A stretch of 64,000 nt of DNA from Methylobacterium nodulans ORS 2060 (GTDB taxonomy: Bacteria > Pseudomonadota > Alphaproteobacteria > Rhizobiales > Beijerinckiaceae). How positions within the stretch are numbered: position 1 is the stretch's first letter; every line of letters begins with the position of its first letter. The translations under genes and the position numbers were made by a program. Under the pieces are notes generated by a model. It was not told where the DNA came from. It saw only the letters and a program-made list of their open reading frames with translations, and ran no database searches. Shown in pieces: positions 43,614 to 52,351 of this stretch. The DNA lies in assembly GCF_000022085.1 (NCBI RefSeq), contig NC_011894.1:3003501-3067500 (forward strand), in the 5' to 3' direction.

Positions 43614-45314
43614 GTGTCTGTCATTGGCATTGATCTTGGCACGACCAACTCGGTTACAGCCGCTTGGACGGTGGACGGACCGCAGCTCATCCCCAATGCC
43701 CTCGGCCGACATCTGACCCCGTCCATCGTCGGATTGGACGAAGATAATGCCATCTTAGTCGGCGAGGCCGCGCGGGACCGCCTCGTAGCCTTTCCAGAGC
43801 GAACGATCTCGTCCTTCAAGCGCTGGATGGGGTCGTCTCGACAGGTTCGGCTTGGCCGAGGCAGCCTCTTCCGGCCTGAGGAGCTCTCTGCTTTGGTTCT
43901 CAGGAGCCTGAAGGCTGATGCCGAGGCGCAGCTCGGGGAGCCTATCTCCGAAGCGATTATTTCGGTGCCGGCCTACTTCAACGATATTCAGCGGAAGGCG
44001 ACCCTGGATGCGGCCCGGCTCGCAGGACTGAAGGTCGAGCGCCTCGTCAACGAGCCCACGGCAGCGGCGCTGGCCTATGGCCTTCACTCCCGACGCGAAG
44101 GGCTGTTCCTCGTCTTTGATCTCGGCGGTGGGACATTCGATGTTTCGCTGCTCGAAAGCTTCGAAGGCGTCATGGAGGTCAGGGCCACCGCGGGGAACAC
44201 CTTTTTGGGCGGTGACGACTTCACGCGCGCACTCATGGACGTGATCGCCGACCGACATCGGTTGGGCAGCGCAACCTTGCCACGAAGTGATGCAGCGCGG
44301 CTCTTGCGAACCGCGGAGCAGCTCAAGCAAGCCCTGAGTTCGGCTCAGCGTGCGGAGTACCAGCTGCGGGTTAGGGGTCAACTGCTGGAGGGCGAGATCA
44401 CTCGTGAGCGCTTCGAGGACGTCTCCCGACCACTATTCCTTCGCCTTCGGGCTCCGCTGGAGCGGGCAATCGGAGACTCCGGGATGAAGCTGAGGGAGAT
44501 CGATGCCATCGTGCTCGTCGGGGGCGCGACGCGGATGCCAATGATCCGCACAATGTTGGCGCGTCTTTTCGGGCAGTTGCCGCTGGTGCAGATAGACCCG
44601 GACACCACGGTCGCTCTGGGCGCGGCTGTTCAAGCTGGCCTGAAGGTCCGGGACCAGGCTCTGGAAGACATCGTCATGACGGACGTGTGCCCGTTTACGC
44701 TGGGAACTTCCGTCATAGAGACGCCCCGGACGCGAGACGCGGCCCAGGTGATGTTGCCCATCATCGAGCGCAATTCGGCCGTGCCGATCAGCCGCTCTCA
44801 GCTGCTGACCACCGTGGATGACGATCAAACCGCTATCACGCTGCGGGTGTATCAAGGGGAGAGCCGCCAGCCCGATCACAATGTCCTGATCGGCGAGCTT
44901 CAAATCCCGATCCCGGCCGGGCCTGCCGGCAAGGAGAAGATCGAGGTCCGCTTTACCTACGACATCAACGGCGCACTTGAGGTGGAGGTCGTTGCGCTTT
45001 CGACCGGCGCGCGGGAGCGGCGTGTCTTCCGAAACGCCGCAAACCTGTCCGAAGCCGAGCTGGATCAAAGGTTTGCGGCCCTGTCGCAGATCAAGGTGCC
45101 CCCTCGCGAGCAGGCACCTAGCCGTGCCCTGCTTGCCCGCGCCGAGGCTCTCTACGAGGAGCTATTAGGGGAGCAGCGCGAGATAGTCGCCATGCTGATG
45201 AGCCGCTTTGCGCGCGAGATCAACGATCCCGCGATCCGCGATCACGACCGGATCCGCACCGAGTTCAGCGCCGAACTCGATCGGATCGAGCGAACGACGT
45301 TTCGGCTCGTGTGA
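43614..45314 (+). CDS. hscC: Hsp70-family chaperone, HscC type
   Basis: A 566-residue specialised Hsp70. The ATPase domain has IGIDLGTTNS, VPAYFNDIQRKATLDAARLA, VNEPTAAALAYG, FDLGGGTFDVS and VGGATRMPMIR. The substrate domain starts VMTDVCPFTLGTSV, wording recalled from HscC, and is short, lacking the long lid and C-terminal tail of DnaK (about 640 residues). GTG 43614 is the start. The downstream membrane J-like protein overlaps or abuts it, so the two form an operon and probably a working pair, as HscC does with DjlB/DjlC in E. coli. Clients are unknown. Confidence 0.9.
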   Translation: MSVIGIDLGTTNSVTAAWTVDGPQLIPNALGRHLTPSIVGLDEDNAILVGEAARDRLVAFPERTISSFKRWMGSSRQVRLGRGSLFRPEELSALVLRSLKADAEAQLGEPISEAIISVPAYFNDIQRKATLDAARLAGLKVERLVNEPTAAALAYGLHSRREGLFLVFDLGGGTFDVSLLESFEGVMEVRATAGNTFLGGDDFTRALMDVIADRHRLGSATLPRSDAARLLRTAEQLKQALSSAQRAEYQLRVRGQLLEGEITRERFEDVSRPLFLRLRAPLERAIGDSGMKLREIDAIVLVGGATRMPMIRTMLARLFGQLPLVQIDPDTTVALGAAVQAGLKVRDQALEDIVMTDVCPFTLGTSVIETPRTRDAAQVMLPIIERNSAVPISRSQLLTTVDDDQTAITLRVYQGESRQPDHNVLIGELQIPIPAGPAGKEKIEVRFTYDINGALEVEVVALSTGARERRVFRNAANLSEAELDQRFAALSQIKVPPREQAPSRALLARAEALYEELLGEQREIVAMLMSRFAREINDPAIRDHDRIRTEFSAELDRIERTTFRLV

Positions 45315-45319
45315 TCTCC

Positions 45320-46588
45320 ATGTCGGACGCGTGGACAGTCCTCGGGCTTGAGCCGACTTCCGATATCGGAGCGATCCGGCGGGCTTACGCGCGCAAGGTG
45401 AAGGCAGTCCGGCCAGATGCTGATCCGAACGGCTTTCAGCGCCTCCGTGAGGCGCGTGACAGTGCGCTTCGTCAAGCGTCAGGGCTCCGGCAAGTCGAAG
45501 CCCCGCTTGCACCCGAAGCGATGATTTCAACAGAGCCGCTCACCGGCATTGACGAGGATGGACCGGAGGCGGCCCCCCACGAAGGCGGTCCGGCGGTCTC
45601 CATTCGGATCAATGGGTTCGCGGAACTCGAGGCCGCAGCAGGCCACTGGGAGAAGGCTCAGGAACTCGCAAGACGCTTGGGCTCGATCGCTGGATCGTCA
45701 TGGGAAGCTGTCGATGCGGTGGCCTACTCCGCGGTTCTGCAGGAAGCGAGCACTCTGCCCCAAGGCCCACGCCAGGAGGTCGAGGCCAAGGTGGTTGAGC
45801 TGCTGGGCCGGAAGGGGCAGCCTGAGACCGGGCCAATGTCTCAGGACTACTTTAACCGGCTTTGCCCGTTGGTGGTTCAAGCCGCGACCGTATTCGATTG
45901 GTGTCACGACGACTCCGTCATCCACGCCGTGCTTGGGCCACGGCATGGTGCCGCTTTTCTCACGCTAATCCGCGAGGCGCTCTTTGCAAGCGACCCCAAG
46001 CGCCAGTGGCCGGGAAGCGAGAGCGGTCCCGAAGTGATCGAGTTTCTGGATGAGCGCGATGCTCGCGCCTTCTTTGAGGCTACGCCCCAATATTTGTCGG
46101 CCTACCAGTCCCTCCGGAGCCGAGGTGAATGGCCGGTGTGGCTTGACCCCTTCGCCGGTGCCTTGCCATGGCTGTGGGCGCTGCGACGTCGCCGGTGGAT
46201 CACGCTTCTGCTAATCCTCTGCGCCTTGTGGATTGCGCTCGGAATAGCCCAGCTCTCCGATCCGGGAAGCCGCGCTTACTATGTGAGCCCCTGGTTCGTG
46301 ATCCTGTCCGTGCTCCTTTGTCTCGGACTACATTTGGCTGTGGGGTTGGGAGCCGATCGGATCATGATGTCGGCTGCTGTGCGGGCCTCCCGTGCAGCCA
46401 GTCGAGCGCGCCTGTTCGACCCTGTTCAGCGCGAGCAATTCTTACGCGAAAAGGGCAGACCCATTGGCTGGGGCGCCTTGGCTTTTCTGCTTTACATCAG
46501 TGTCGTCCTGAAGTTTGTACCCTTCATCCTGCTATTCGGGCCCTATGTTGGGATCATTGCTATTCTGCAAACCCTGGTGCGGATGTAA
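45320..46588 (+). CDS. Membrane J-domain-like protein (DjlB/DjlC-like), HscC partner
   Basis: A 422-residue protein. The N-terminal 60 residues are J-like: AWTVLGLEPTSDIGAIRRAY, then ARKVKAVRPDADPNGFQRLREARDSAL. The canonical HPD triad appears as RPD. After a soluble middle region, the C terminus has three or four membrane helices (WITLLLILCALWIALGIAQL, FVILSVLLCLGLHLAVGLG, ALAFLLYISVVLKFVPFIL). ATG 45320 is used; GTG 45311 overlaps the hscC stop by four bases and is an equally good coupled start. It would recruit HscC to the inner membrane. Confidence 0.83.
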   Translation: MSDAWTVLGLEPTSDIGAIRRAYARKVKAVRPDADPNGFQRLREARDSALRQASGLRQVEAPLAPEAMISTEPLTGIDEDGPEAAPHEGGPAVSIRINGFAELEAAAGHWEKAQELARRLGSIAGSSWEAVDAVAYSAVLQEASTLPQGPRQEVEAKVVELLGRKGQPETGPMSQDYFNRLCPLVVQAATVFDWCHDDSVIHAVLGPRHGAAFLTLIREALFASDPKRQWPGSESGPEVIEFLDERDARAFFEATPQYLSAYQSLRSRGEWPVWLDPFAGALPWLWALRRRRWITLLLILCALWIALGIAQLSDPGSRAYYVSPWFVILSVLLCLGLHLAVGLGADRIMMSAAVRASRAASRARLFDPVQREQFLREKGRPIGWGALAFLLYISVVLKFVPFILLFGPYVGIIAILQTLVRM

Positions 46589-47075
46589 TTGTGCGGGCCG
46601 CAACACTGCAGTCGTTTTCTTCCTGCACCAACCTGCACTGTCATATTCCGGGCCAAAATGGGACAGTTCGAACCACATTCTTCGTGGAGCCGAACCGCTG
46701 AACCGCGGGGCCTAGTTCACAAGCTCGAAATCACCGGGCTTCCACGTCTTGTCGAACCACGGCTGAAGGGGCGCATGGATCTGAGCATAGTGGGCCAGCA
46801 TGTCGCGCATCACCCCGACCTCCCGGGAGCCGCAGGCGGAGCAGCGGAGGCGCAGCGCGAGATCGGGAAAGGCCAGTCCGCCGGAAAGCGATGGGGTTGC
46901 GGCGCTGCCTTTTGGGTTGCTCGCGTCGGTGACTTAGTGCTCGCGAATTGCCGAAAGCAGCCTGAACGGACCCAAACAGACATCATACCTGTGGGCCCGG
47001 GCTCCACTTCGCTTCCTAACGATGAGCGGTTGTGGTATTATGTGCTACAATCTGTGATGTGCGACGAGTGGTCCG
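46589..47075. other. Intergenic stretch with a gene fragment
   Basis: 487 bases between the J-like gene and a methyltransferase. The only recognisable content is the zinc-ribbon fragment at 46712-46875 on the minus strand. The last about 100 bases should contain the methyltransferase promoter. Confidence 0.5.
46712..46875 (-). pseudogene. Fragment of a zinc-ribbon cargo protein
   Basis: The minus strand encodes AFPDLALRLRCSACGSREVG, then VMRDMLAHYAQIHAPLQPWF and a different C terminus ending ELVN. It matches the middle of the protein at 58272-58736 (FAFRLRCSRCGARRPEVRRDILAHYAQIHA). The N-terminal part with the first cysteine pair is missing. Confidence 0.62.
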
Positions 47076-47885
47076 ATGACTGCACCCGACAAGCTGTTCG
47101 CCGGATCAATCCCTCAGATCTACGACCAATTCCTAGTCCCACTCATTTTCGCGTATTACGCACTGGATCTCGCCAAGCGGCTGTCCAAGCTTGATCCGCA
47201 GGATGTGTTGGAAATTGCCGCAGGAACCGGCGCCCTCACACGAGCGATGGCGTTACAACTTTCCGCGTCTGCTCACGTCGTCGCAACCGATCTCAATCAG
47301 CCAATGATTGATTATGCAGCGCAGCGCTTGCGCGATGATCGCGTAACATGGGGGCAGGCTGACGCCTTGGCGCTGCCGTTTGAGGAACAGAGCTTCGACG
47401 TTGTGGTCTGCCAATTCGGCGTCATGTTCTTCCCTGACAAAGCTCAGGGCTACAGGGAAACCTACCGGGTTCTGAGGCCAGGGGGGCGCTTCCTCTTCAA
47501 CATATGGGACCAGATTTCAGCAAACGAATTCGCCGAAACGGTCACGGAGTCGTTGTCACGACTCTTCCCGGACAGCCCTCCTTGCTTCCTGGCCCGCACC
47601 CCGCATGGTTATCACGATGTGGACCGCATCAGCGAGGATCTGAAGACGACGCACTTTAAGGACATCTCTGTCGACATCGTGGAGGGGCGGAGCACGGCCC
47701 TCGCGCCGCGTGACGTTGCGGTTGCCTACTGCCAAGGGACACCGCTGCGAAATGAGATCGAAGCTCGCGATGCCTCTCGGCTAGAGGATGCAACGGAGCA
47801 GGCGGCCGAGGCTTTGGCGAACCGGTTCGGCCGTGGCGCTATCGAAGGCCGGATCCGAGCCTTCGTGATCACCGCGTTTCGCTGA
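47076..47885 (+). CDS. Class I SAM-dependent methyltransferase
   Basis: A 269-residue methyltransferase. SAM motifs are VLEIAAGTGALT (motif I), VVATDLNQPMIDYA (post I acidic), WGQADALALPFEEQSFDVVV (motifs II-III) and YRVLRPGGRFLFNIW, the usual post-III helix-strand of UbiE/small-molecule methyltransferases. The C-terminal part has no recognisable substrate signature. It is isolated on the island. Confidence 0.9.
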   Translation: MTAPDKLFAGSIPQIYDQFLVPLIFAYYALDLAKRLSKLDPQDVLEIAAGTGALTRAMALQLSASAHVVATDLNQPMIDYAAQRLRDDRVTWGQADALALPFEEQSFDVVVCQFGVMFFPDKAQGYRETYRVLRPGGRFLFNIWDQISANEFAETVTESLSRLFPDSPPCFLARTPHGYHDVDRISEDLKTTHFKDISVDIVEGRSTALAPRDVAVAYCQGTPLRNEIEARDASRLEDATEQAAEALANRFGRGAIEGRIRAFVITAFR

Positions 47886-48034
47886 TCGGATGACCCAGTC
47901 CGCGCGGTACAACGCGGCGGGCCCCTCTCATGAGGAGGCCCAGCAGCACCTGTTCGTCAGGTAGCAAGCGGCACCAGCTTAACGCCTCGCTTACCGCGAT
48001 GTCCGACGTTGCTCGTCCGTAGCAAGGAGCAACT

Positions 48035-48307
48035 ATGAGCGAGACGGCTGGCATTCCTAGCAACCGCTTTCGCAGCATCATTGAGCGGGTCGAGAAGCTC
48101 GAAGAGGAGATCAAGGAGCTCAACGAGGCCAAGAAGGAGATCTTCCTGGAGGCGAAGGGCGACGGCCTGGACGTGAAGATCCTCAAGGAGATCATCAAGC
48201 TGTGCAAGCAGGACCAGGACGAGCGCGACGAGCACGAGACGCTGCTCGACGTCTATCTGCGCGCCATAGACGCGCCCACGCCGGCTCCGAGCGCACAGGC
48301 GGCTTAG
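48035..48307 (+). CDS. GapR-like (DUF2312) nucleoid-associated protein
   Basis: A 90-residue protein nearly all in the GapR family domain: FRSIIERVEKLEEEIKELNE, then AKGDGLDVKILKEIIKLCKQ and DQDERDEHETLLDVYLRAI. In Caulobacter GapR forms a clamp around overtwisted AT-rich DNA and aids replication. Copies on mobile elements are known in alphaproteobacteria. It starts at ATG 48035 and ends 96 bases before an IS1182 element. Confidence 0.88.
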   Translation: MSETAGIPSNRFRSIIERVEKLEEEIKELNEAKKEIFLEAKGDGLDVKILKEIIKLCKQDQDERDEHETLLDVYLRAIDAPTPAPSAQAA

Positions 48308-48403
48308 CGGTCGGCGACGGGCAGCAGGCGTCAGCACTTGTTACCATTTCAGCTTTCGAAAAGTGGCGCGTTTTGACTGCCATACTGCTCATCCTGTGGA
48401 GAT

Positions 48404-49939
48404 TGGGGCTGTTGAAGAACCCGGCATGTGACGGCACCGAGCAGTGGTTCAGCGGCCGACGATGGCAATCAGCGCGAGGGCCGGCCGAACGGACCGGGCG
48501 GGCTCTTCTCCCGTGCGGACGAGGTCCAGCAGCCCCAAGAAGTGGAGCAGGACACGCCAAAGCGAAGCCGCGAGGCGCTTCAGGTTCACCGCGGCTGCGG
48601 TCAGGAACGCTTGGATGCGCATGTTCGCCAGCCCGCGACGCACGGCACGCGCGAGCCCGTGCCACGTCTTAGCCTCGCCGTGGAAGCCTTCCGACCGCCA
48701 ACGGTGGCGCTGGTAGAGGCGCTGGTCCTCGGCCGACCAGCGTTCGCGCCGCCGTCGTGCCCGCAACAGGGCCGGATAGTCCGCGCTGATCATCACCGCG
48801 CGGGCACTGCGCCCGCGGGGAAGACAGAGCTTCGCCAGCGAACAGGATCGGCAGTCACGGCTGCGCGCCACGAAGAAACGGCCATGCTTCTGGACCTTGC
48901 CAGGCGTGAGGATTTTGCCGCGCGGGCACGTCACGATGTTGTGGCGTGCGTCGTAGCGGAAGCGGCGCAGCGGCACGGCCGAGCGGATCGGCTCGGCCTT
49001 GGTTGGGATGAGTGGGTCGATGCCGCGCCGCTCCAGCCCGCCGTAGACCTTGGCGTAGGCGTAGCCCGCGTCCGCCGTCGCGGTGACGATGGCCTGTCCC
49101 GTCGTCGCGGCGGTCGCATCCAGGCGCGCTAGGATGACCTGCCCCTCGTTCAGCTCACCGGTGGTGACCTCAACGTCGAGCACCACGCCGCGCACGTCAT
49201 CGACGACCGCATGCTGCTTGTAGGCAGGTTCCAGGCGGCGATTGCGCGCGTTCGTGGCCATCGTCGCATCGGGATCAGTCGGGCAGACCTTCTTATAGCG
49301 GCCGGTCTGCTTCGCGTTGCGCTCGGCGAGTGCAGCCGCGTCGCTGTTGCTCTCGGCCACGGCTTCCACGTGCTCGGCAACGAGGCTCTCCCAGCTCACG
49401 TCGGCGCGGATCAGTGAGGCGTCGACATGCACGACCTCGCCCTTGGCGATCCCAGCTGACACGCAGGCCTGCACCGTGCGCTGGAAGATGCGCTGGAAGC
49501 GCTCGGCCCCCCAGCGGCTGCGGATGCGCGTCAGAGTCGAGTGGTCCGGCAGCGCCTCGTGCAGGCCGTAGCCTGCGAACCAGCGGATGGCGAGGTTGAC
49601 CTGCGCCTCCCGCAACAGGCGCCGGTCGTGCACGATCCCGAGCAGGAAGCCAGCCAACATCAGCCGCAAGGCGGCCTCCGGGTCGATGCCGGGCCGACCG
49701 TTGTCCGCGCAATAGAGGTCGGCGACCTCAGCCCGCAGCCATGCGAGATCGAGGACGCGGTCGACGCGCACCAGGATGTGGTCGTCGGGGAGGAGTTGGC
49801 GCAGCGAGCCCGTAATGAAGAGCTCGCCCTGATCGCGTTCCTTGTGGCCGAGCATGCGCAGCTCTCCGGCAGCCTCGGCGAAGTGAATCAGGCCGCAGGA
49901 TCACTCGCCATCGCAGCCGAGACTTTATCAACAGCCCCA
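48404..49939 (-). mobile_element. IS1182-family insertion sequence, apparently intact
   Basis: The element is bounded by 12-base perfect terminal repeats TGGGGCTGTTGA (48404-48415) and TCAACAGCCCCA (49928-49939), with GAT on both outer sides as a probable target duplication. Its transposase frame is uninterrupted. Confidence 0.82.
48449..49855 (-). CDS. IS1182-family transposase
   Basis: A 468-residue DDE transposase. The N-terminal region has LRQLLPDDHILVRVDRVLDL and GRPGIDPEAALRLMLAGFLL, then LPDHSTLTRIRSRWG. Catalytic acidic residues are in VHVDASLIRAD, TATADAGYAYAKV and HRWRSEGFHGEAKT. A cysteine-containing insert (DCRSCSLAKLCLPRG) is normal for this family. It is full length, so probably active. 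Confidence 0.92.
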   Translation of the reverse strand: MLGHKERDQGELFITGSLRQLLPDDHILVRVDRVLDLAWLRAEVADLYCADNGRPGIDPEAALRLMLAGFLLGIVHDRRLLREAQVNLAIRWFAGYGLHEALPDHSTLTRIRSRWGAERFQRIFQRTVQACVSAGIAKGEVVHVDASLIRADVSWESLVAEHVEAVAESNSDAAALAERNAKQTGRYKKVCPTDPDATMATNARNRRLEPAYKQHAVVDDVRGVVLDVEVTTGELNEGQVILARLDATAATTGQAIVTATADAGYAYAKVYGGLERRGIDPLIPTKAEPIRSAVPLRRFRYDARHNIVTCPRGKILTPGKVQKHGRFFVARSRDCRSCSLAKLCLPRGRSARAVMISADYPALLRARRRRERWSAEDQRLYQRHRWRSEGFHGEAKTWHGLARAVRRGLANMRIQAFLTAAAVNLKRLAASLWRVLLHFLGLLDLVRTGEEPARSVRPALALIAIVGR

Positions 49940-50277
49940 GATTGCTGAGGCGACCAACTGACAAGTGCGAAAAGGCCTGCTCGGAGCGGCGCTCCCCGCG
50001 CGCTCTAGCCCTCACCTCTGTCCAGTGCTCTCGCACCGGCCCAGGTACCCCAGCGGCAGCAATGCATTTACGGCCTCTGTGGTCAGCCTTGCGGGATCGT
50101 GCCATGAGTGTTGGTGGCGAAATTGATCAGAGCGTTTTCAAGAGGATCCGTGGAGAGCATTGCCTTCCTGGCAGTGGGCGATCTCAGTTGGGCCGTGTCC
50201 ATGGATTCCGTCAAGTACAACCTCAGACCAACAGAACTTTCCCGATCCGCCTCTCTTTTGCTTCGAGGCGGAGTGGC
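49940..50277. other. Gene-free stretch right of IS1182
   Basis: No supported gene. Short open frames lack ribosome binding sites or family resemblance. The stretch lies between IS1182 and the end of the nitronate monooxygenase gene. Confidence 0.5.
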
Positions 50278-51294
50278 TTAATCGCGGGCGGCTAACTGGG
50301 AGAGGAGGCGCTGGGCGCCTTCCACCAATTCACGGACGACATCGGCAGCAGGCTTGATCTCCTGGACGAGACCGACGCTCTGGCCTGCGAGGAAATCCAT
50401 GGACTCGATATCGCCGGAAGCATCGGGAGTGGGAGGAAATCCCATGAAGCGCAGGAGCGGCACGGGCTGGCCGCCAATCCGCGTCTCGCCGATGCGGGGC
50501 TCATCAGGTCGCTGTTCGCTGCCACGCGCCTCTTCGGGTAACCAGCGTTCGACAAACGGGGTGCGCAGTGTGCGGTGGGGCGCGTCCGGCCAGCCATGGC
50601 CGAAGAGGGTCGTACGCACGGTCTGATCTTCTGTGGCTGCTAAAATTTTCTGCTTGTACACCGGATGCGCGTAAGCCTCCGGCGTGGCGATCAGCCGTGT
50701 GCCGATCATGATAGCCTGTGCGCCGAGCGCCAGGGCGGCAACGAGCCCCCGGGCGTCTGCGATCCCGCCGGCTGCGATCACAGGACGCGGCGCGATCGCG
50801 TCTACGGTGCGTGGCAGGAGCGCCATCGTGGTGACCTCCCCAGCGACGTGACCACCCGCTTCAAGACCTTGTGCGACGATGGCATCGACCCCGGCCTGGG
50901 CCGCCCGTTGAGCATCGGCCACCGAGCCTATCTGATGAATCACCTTCACGCCGGCCGCGTGCGCTCTTGCAACATACGGCGTCGGGTCGCCCCAGAAGGT
51001 GGAGAGCACCGGGACCTGTTCTTCTAGGCACAGGTCAATGACGGCCTCGACTGGGAACGGTAGATGCGGCCCGCGCAGCAGAACGTTGATACCAAACGGC
51101 CTGTCCGTCAGGGAGCGCAGGCGACGGATGTTCTCGCGCAGCACGGGTGGTGGGTTCCCACCAAACGACATGATGCCCAGACCGCCGGCATGGCTTACCG
51201 CCGCAGCCAGTTCCGGCCCGGTGACAGGTCCCATGGGGGCGGTAAAGATCGGCCATTCGATCCCGAATGTTTTGCACAGCGGGGTACGAAGCAT
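50278..51294 (-). CDS. Nitronate monooxygenase (2-nitropropane dioxygenase-like)
   Basis: A 338-residue FMN-dependent TIM-barrel enzyme. FMN-binding and family motifs include PIFTAPMGPVTGPELAAAVSHAG at the N terminus, VIHQIGSVADAQRAAQAGVDAIVAQGLEAGGH, where the His is the usual active-site residue, and RPVIAAGGIADARG then ALGAQAIMIGTRLIATPEA. It oxidises alkyl nitronates (for example propionate-3-nitronate) and protects against them. It is single-gene cargo near the right end of the island. Confidence 0.92.
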   Translation of the reverse strand: MLRTPLCKTFGIEWPIFTAPMGPVTGPELAAAVSHAGGLGIMSFGGNPPPVLRENIRRLRSLTDRPFGINVLLRGPHLPFPVEAVIDLCLEEQVPVLSTFWGDPTPYVARAHAAGVKVIHQIGSVADAQRAAQAGVDAIVAQGLEAGGHVAGEVTTMALLPRTVDAIAPRPVIAAGGIADARGLVAALALGAQAIMIGTRLIATPEAYAHPVYKQKILAATEDQTVRTTLFGHGWPDAPHRTLRTPFVERWLPEEARGSEQRPDEPRIGETRIGGQPVPLLRFMGFPPTPDASGDIESMDFLAGQSVGLVQEIKPAADVVRELVEGAQRLLSQLAARD

Positions 51295-51506
51295 GGCCTC
51301 CTCCCAAATGGCGTGAGGAGCTTCAGGCGAGCAGAGCCCAACTCGACTCCCAGATCAACCTTTTTGATCAAGATTCGGCAGGAGCGCGGAGGGTCGATGG
51401 TATTGAAGCGGATGATGACTGGGCTGTCGTGCTGGAAGTAATTGCGGCTTGTTGGTCGGACACTTCGAAAACCCTGTACTGCCTGAACTCGGACTGCGGC
51501 CTGTCG

Positions 51507-51880
51507 TCACTTGAGCCAGTCGATCGTGGCAGTGAGGCAAATCACGCGAAGGAAGCTCGAGGCGGTTTTCTCGTAGCGGGTGGCCATAGCTCGCCGCTCC
51601 TTGAGCCGCGCCCAGAGCCGGTCGACGCGGCTGCTGTTAATGTCGATCCTACGGAGGCAGGCGACCGGCGCCTCATGATGCTGCGGCGGGATGGCCGCGC
51701 GTGCCTCTAACCTCCAGAGGTGCAGGCGAAAGCGATAGCTGGTGTAACCGCGGTCGACCGCGACCCAGAGCGGCACGCTGGGCAGCTGGTCCAGGGGCTG
51801 AATGGCGGGAGACAGTTCATGCACCTGATCGGGCCGTGATCCGGAAGGCAAGTGCGCGACCGGCCGCATCGGTCATCACG
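51507..51880 (-). pseudogene. C-terminal remnant of an IS5-family transposase
   Basis: The minus frame encodes HELSPAIQPLDQLPSVPLWV, AVDRGYTSYRFRLHL and RVDRLWARLKERRAMATRYE, matching the DDE C-terminal half of IS5-type transposases. The adjacent upstream piece (TDAAGRALAFRIT) is in another frame. The N-terminal half is absent. Confidence 0.75.
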
Positions 51881-51899
51881 CAAGCCTCGGATAGCCATA

Positions 51900-52088
51900 C
51901 CCGCCTGAGAGCGGTCAGGAGCGTGCGGTGGCCCGAAATCGTCCACGAAGCGCCGGCAGTTTCGCGAGCGTCTCGACCCACTCCTCGGGCCGGAAGCCAG
52001 GGCACGGCGGCTGTCCGGGCGACAGGCTGGCGAGCCCGCGGCTCCATGCGAGGACGGTGGGGGAGAGGTCAAAGTCGGGCTCGGTCAT
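51900..52088 (-). pseudogene. N-terminal fragment of an accessory protein family
   Basis: From ATG 52088 the minus strand encodes MTEPDFDLSPTVLAWSRGLA, then SLSPGQPPCPGFRPEEWVETLAKLPA, before running into the IS5 remnant. The same family occurs as a frameshifted gene at 52352-52788 in the opposite orientation. Confidence 0.6.
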
Positions 52089-52097
52089 GCGACGGGT

Positions 52098-52151
52098 AGG
52101 TTAGACAAACTGGCGGAAAAGCCCAAGCTTCTCAAAGGTCGGTTAGACAGC
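52098..52151 (+). promoter_or_regulatory. Candidate integrase arm-binding sites, right end
   Basis: AGGTTAGACA (52098-52107) and CGGTTAGACAGC (52140-52151) are exact copies, in the same orientation, of the two sites inside the left end. They lie 46-100 bases inside the attR core. Confidence 0.55.
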
Positions 52152-52196
52152 TTCGCTTTGCGCTAACATATTGAAAACAAATGATATACAACGCTC

Positions 52197-52243
52197 CTGA
52201 AAATCGCAGTGTCGGTGGTTCGATTCCGCCCCTGGGCACCACT
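52197..52243 (+). repeat. attR: right copy of the island attachment repeat
   Basis: An exact 47-base copy of the 3' part of tRNA-Phe, from anticodon loop through CCA plus two bases. The bases before it do not restore the 5' half of a tRNA, so it is a displaced tRNA end that marks the right boundary of the 30.6-kb island. Confidence 0.93.
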
Positions 52244-52351
52244 TATCTCTCAATGACTTAGGTGGTGCTTTCTCATCCTATTTCTGAGGCGTGTTACCGC
52301 GGTCTGTTTCCACTCTGTCCTGGTCTCGATCGGGCCACTCTCGCGGCAAAG

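Noticed and set aside
52197..52243. A second tRNA-Phe gene
   Set aside because: Only the 3' 47 bases match. The preceding bases cannot form the acceptor 5' strand, D arm or 5' anticodon stem, so it is an attachment-site copy and not a tRNA.
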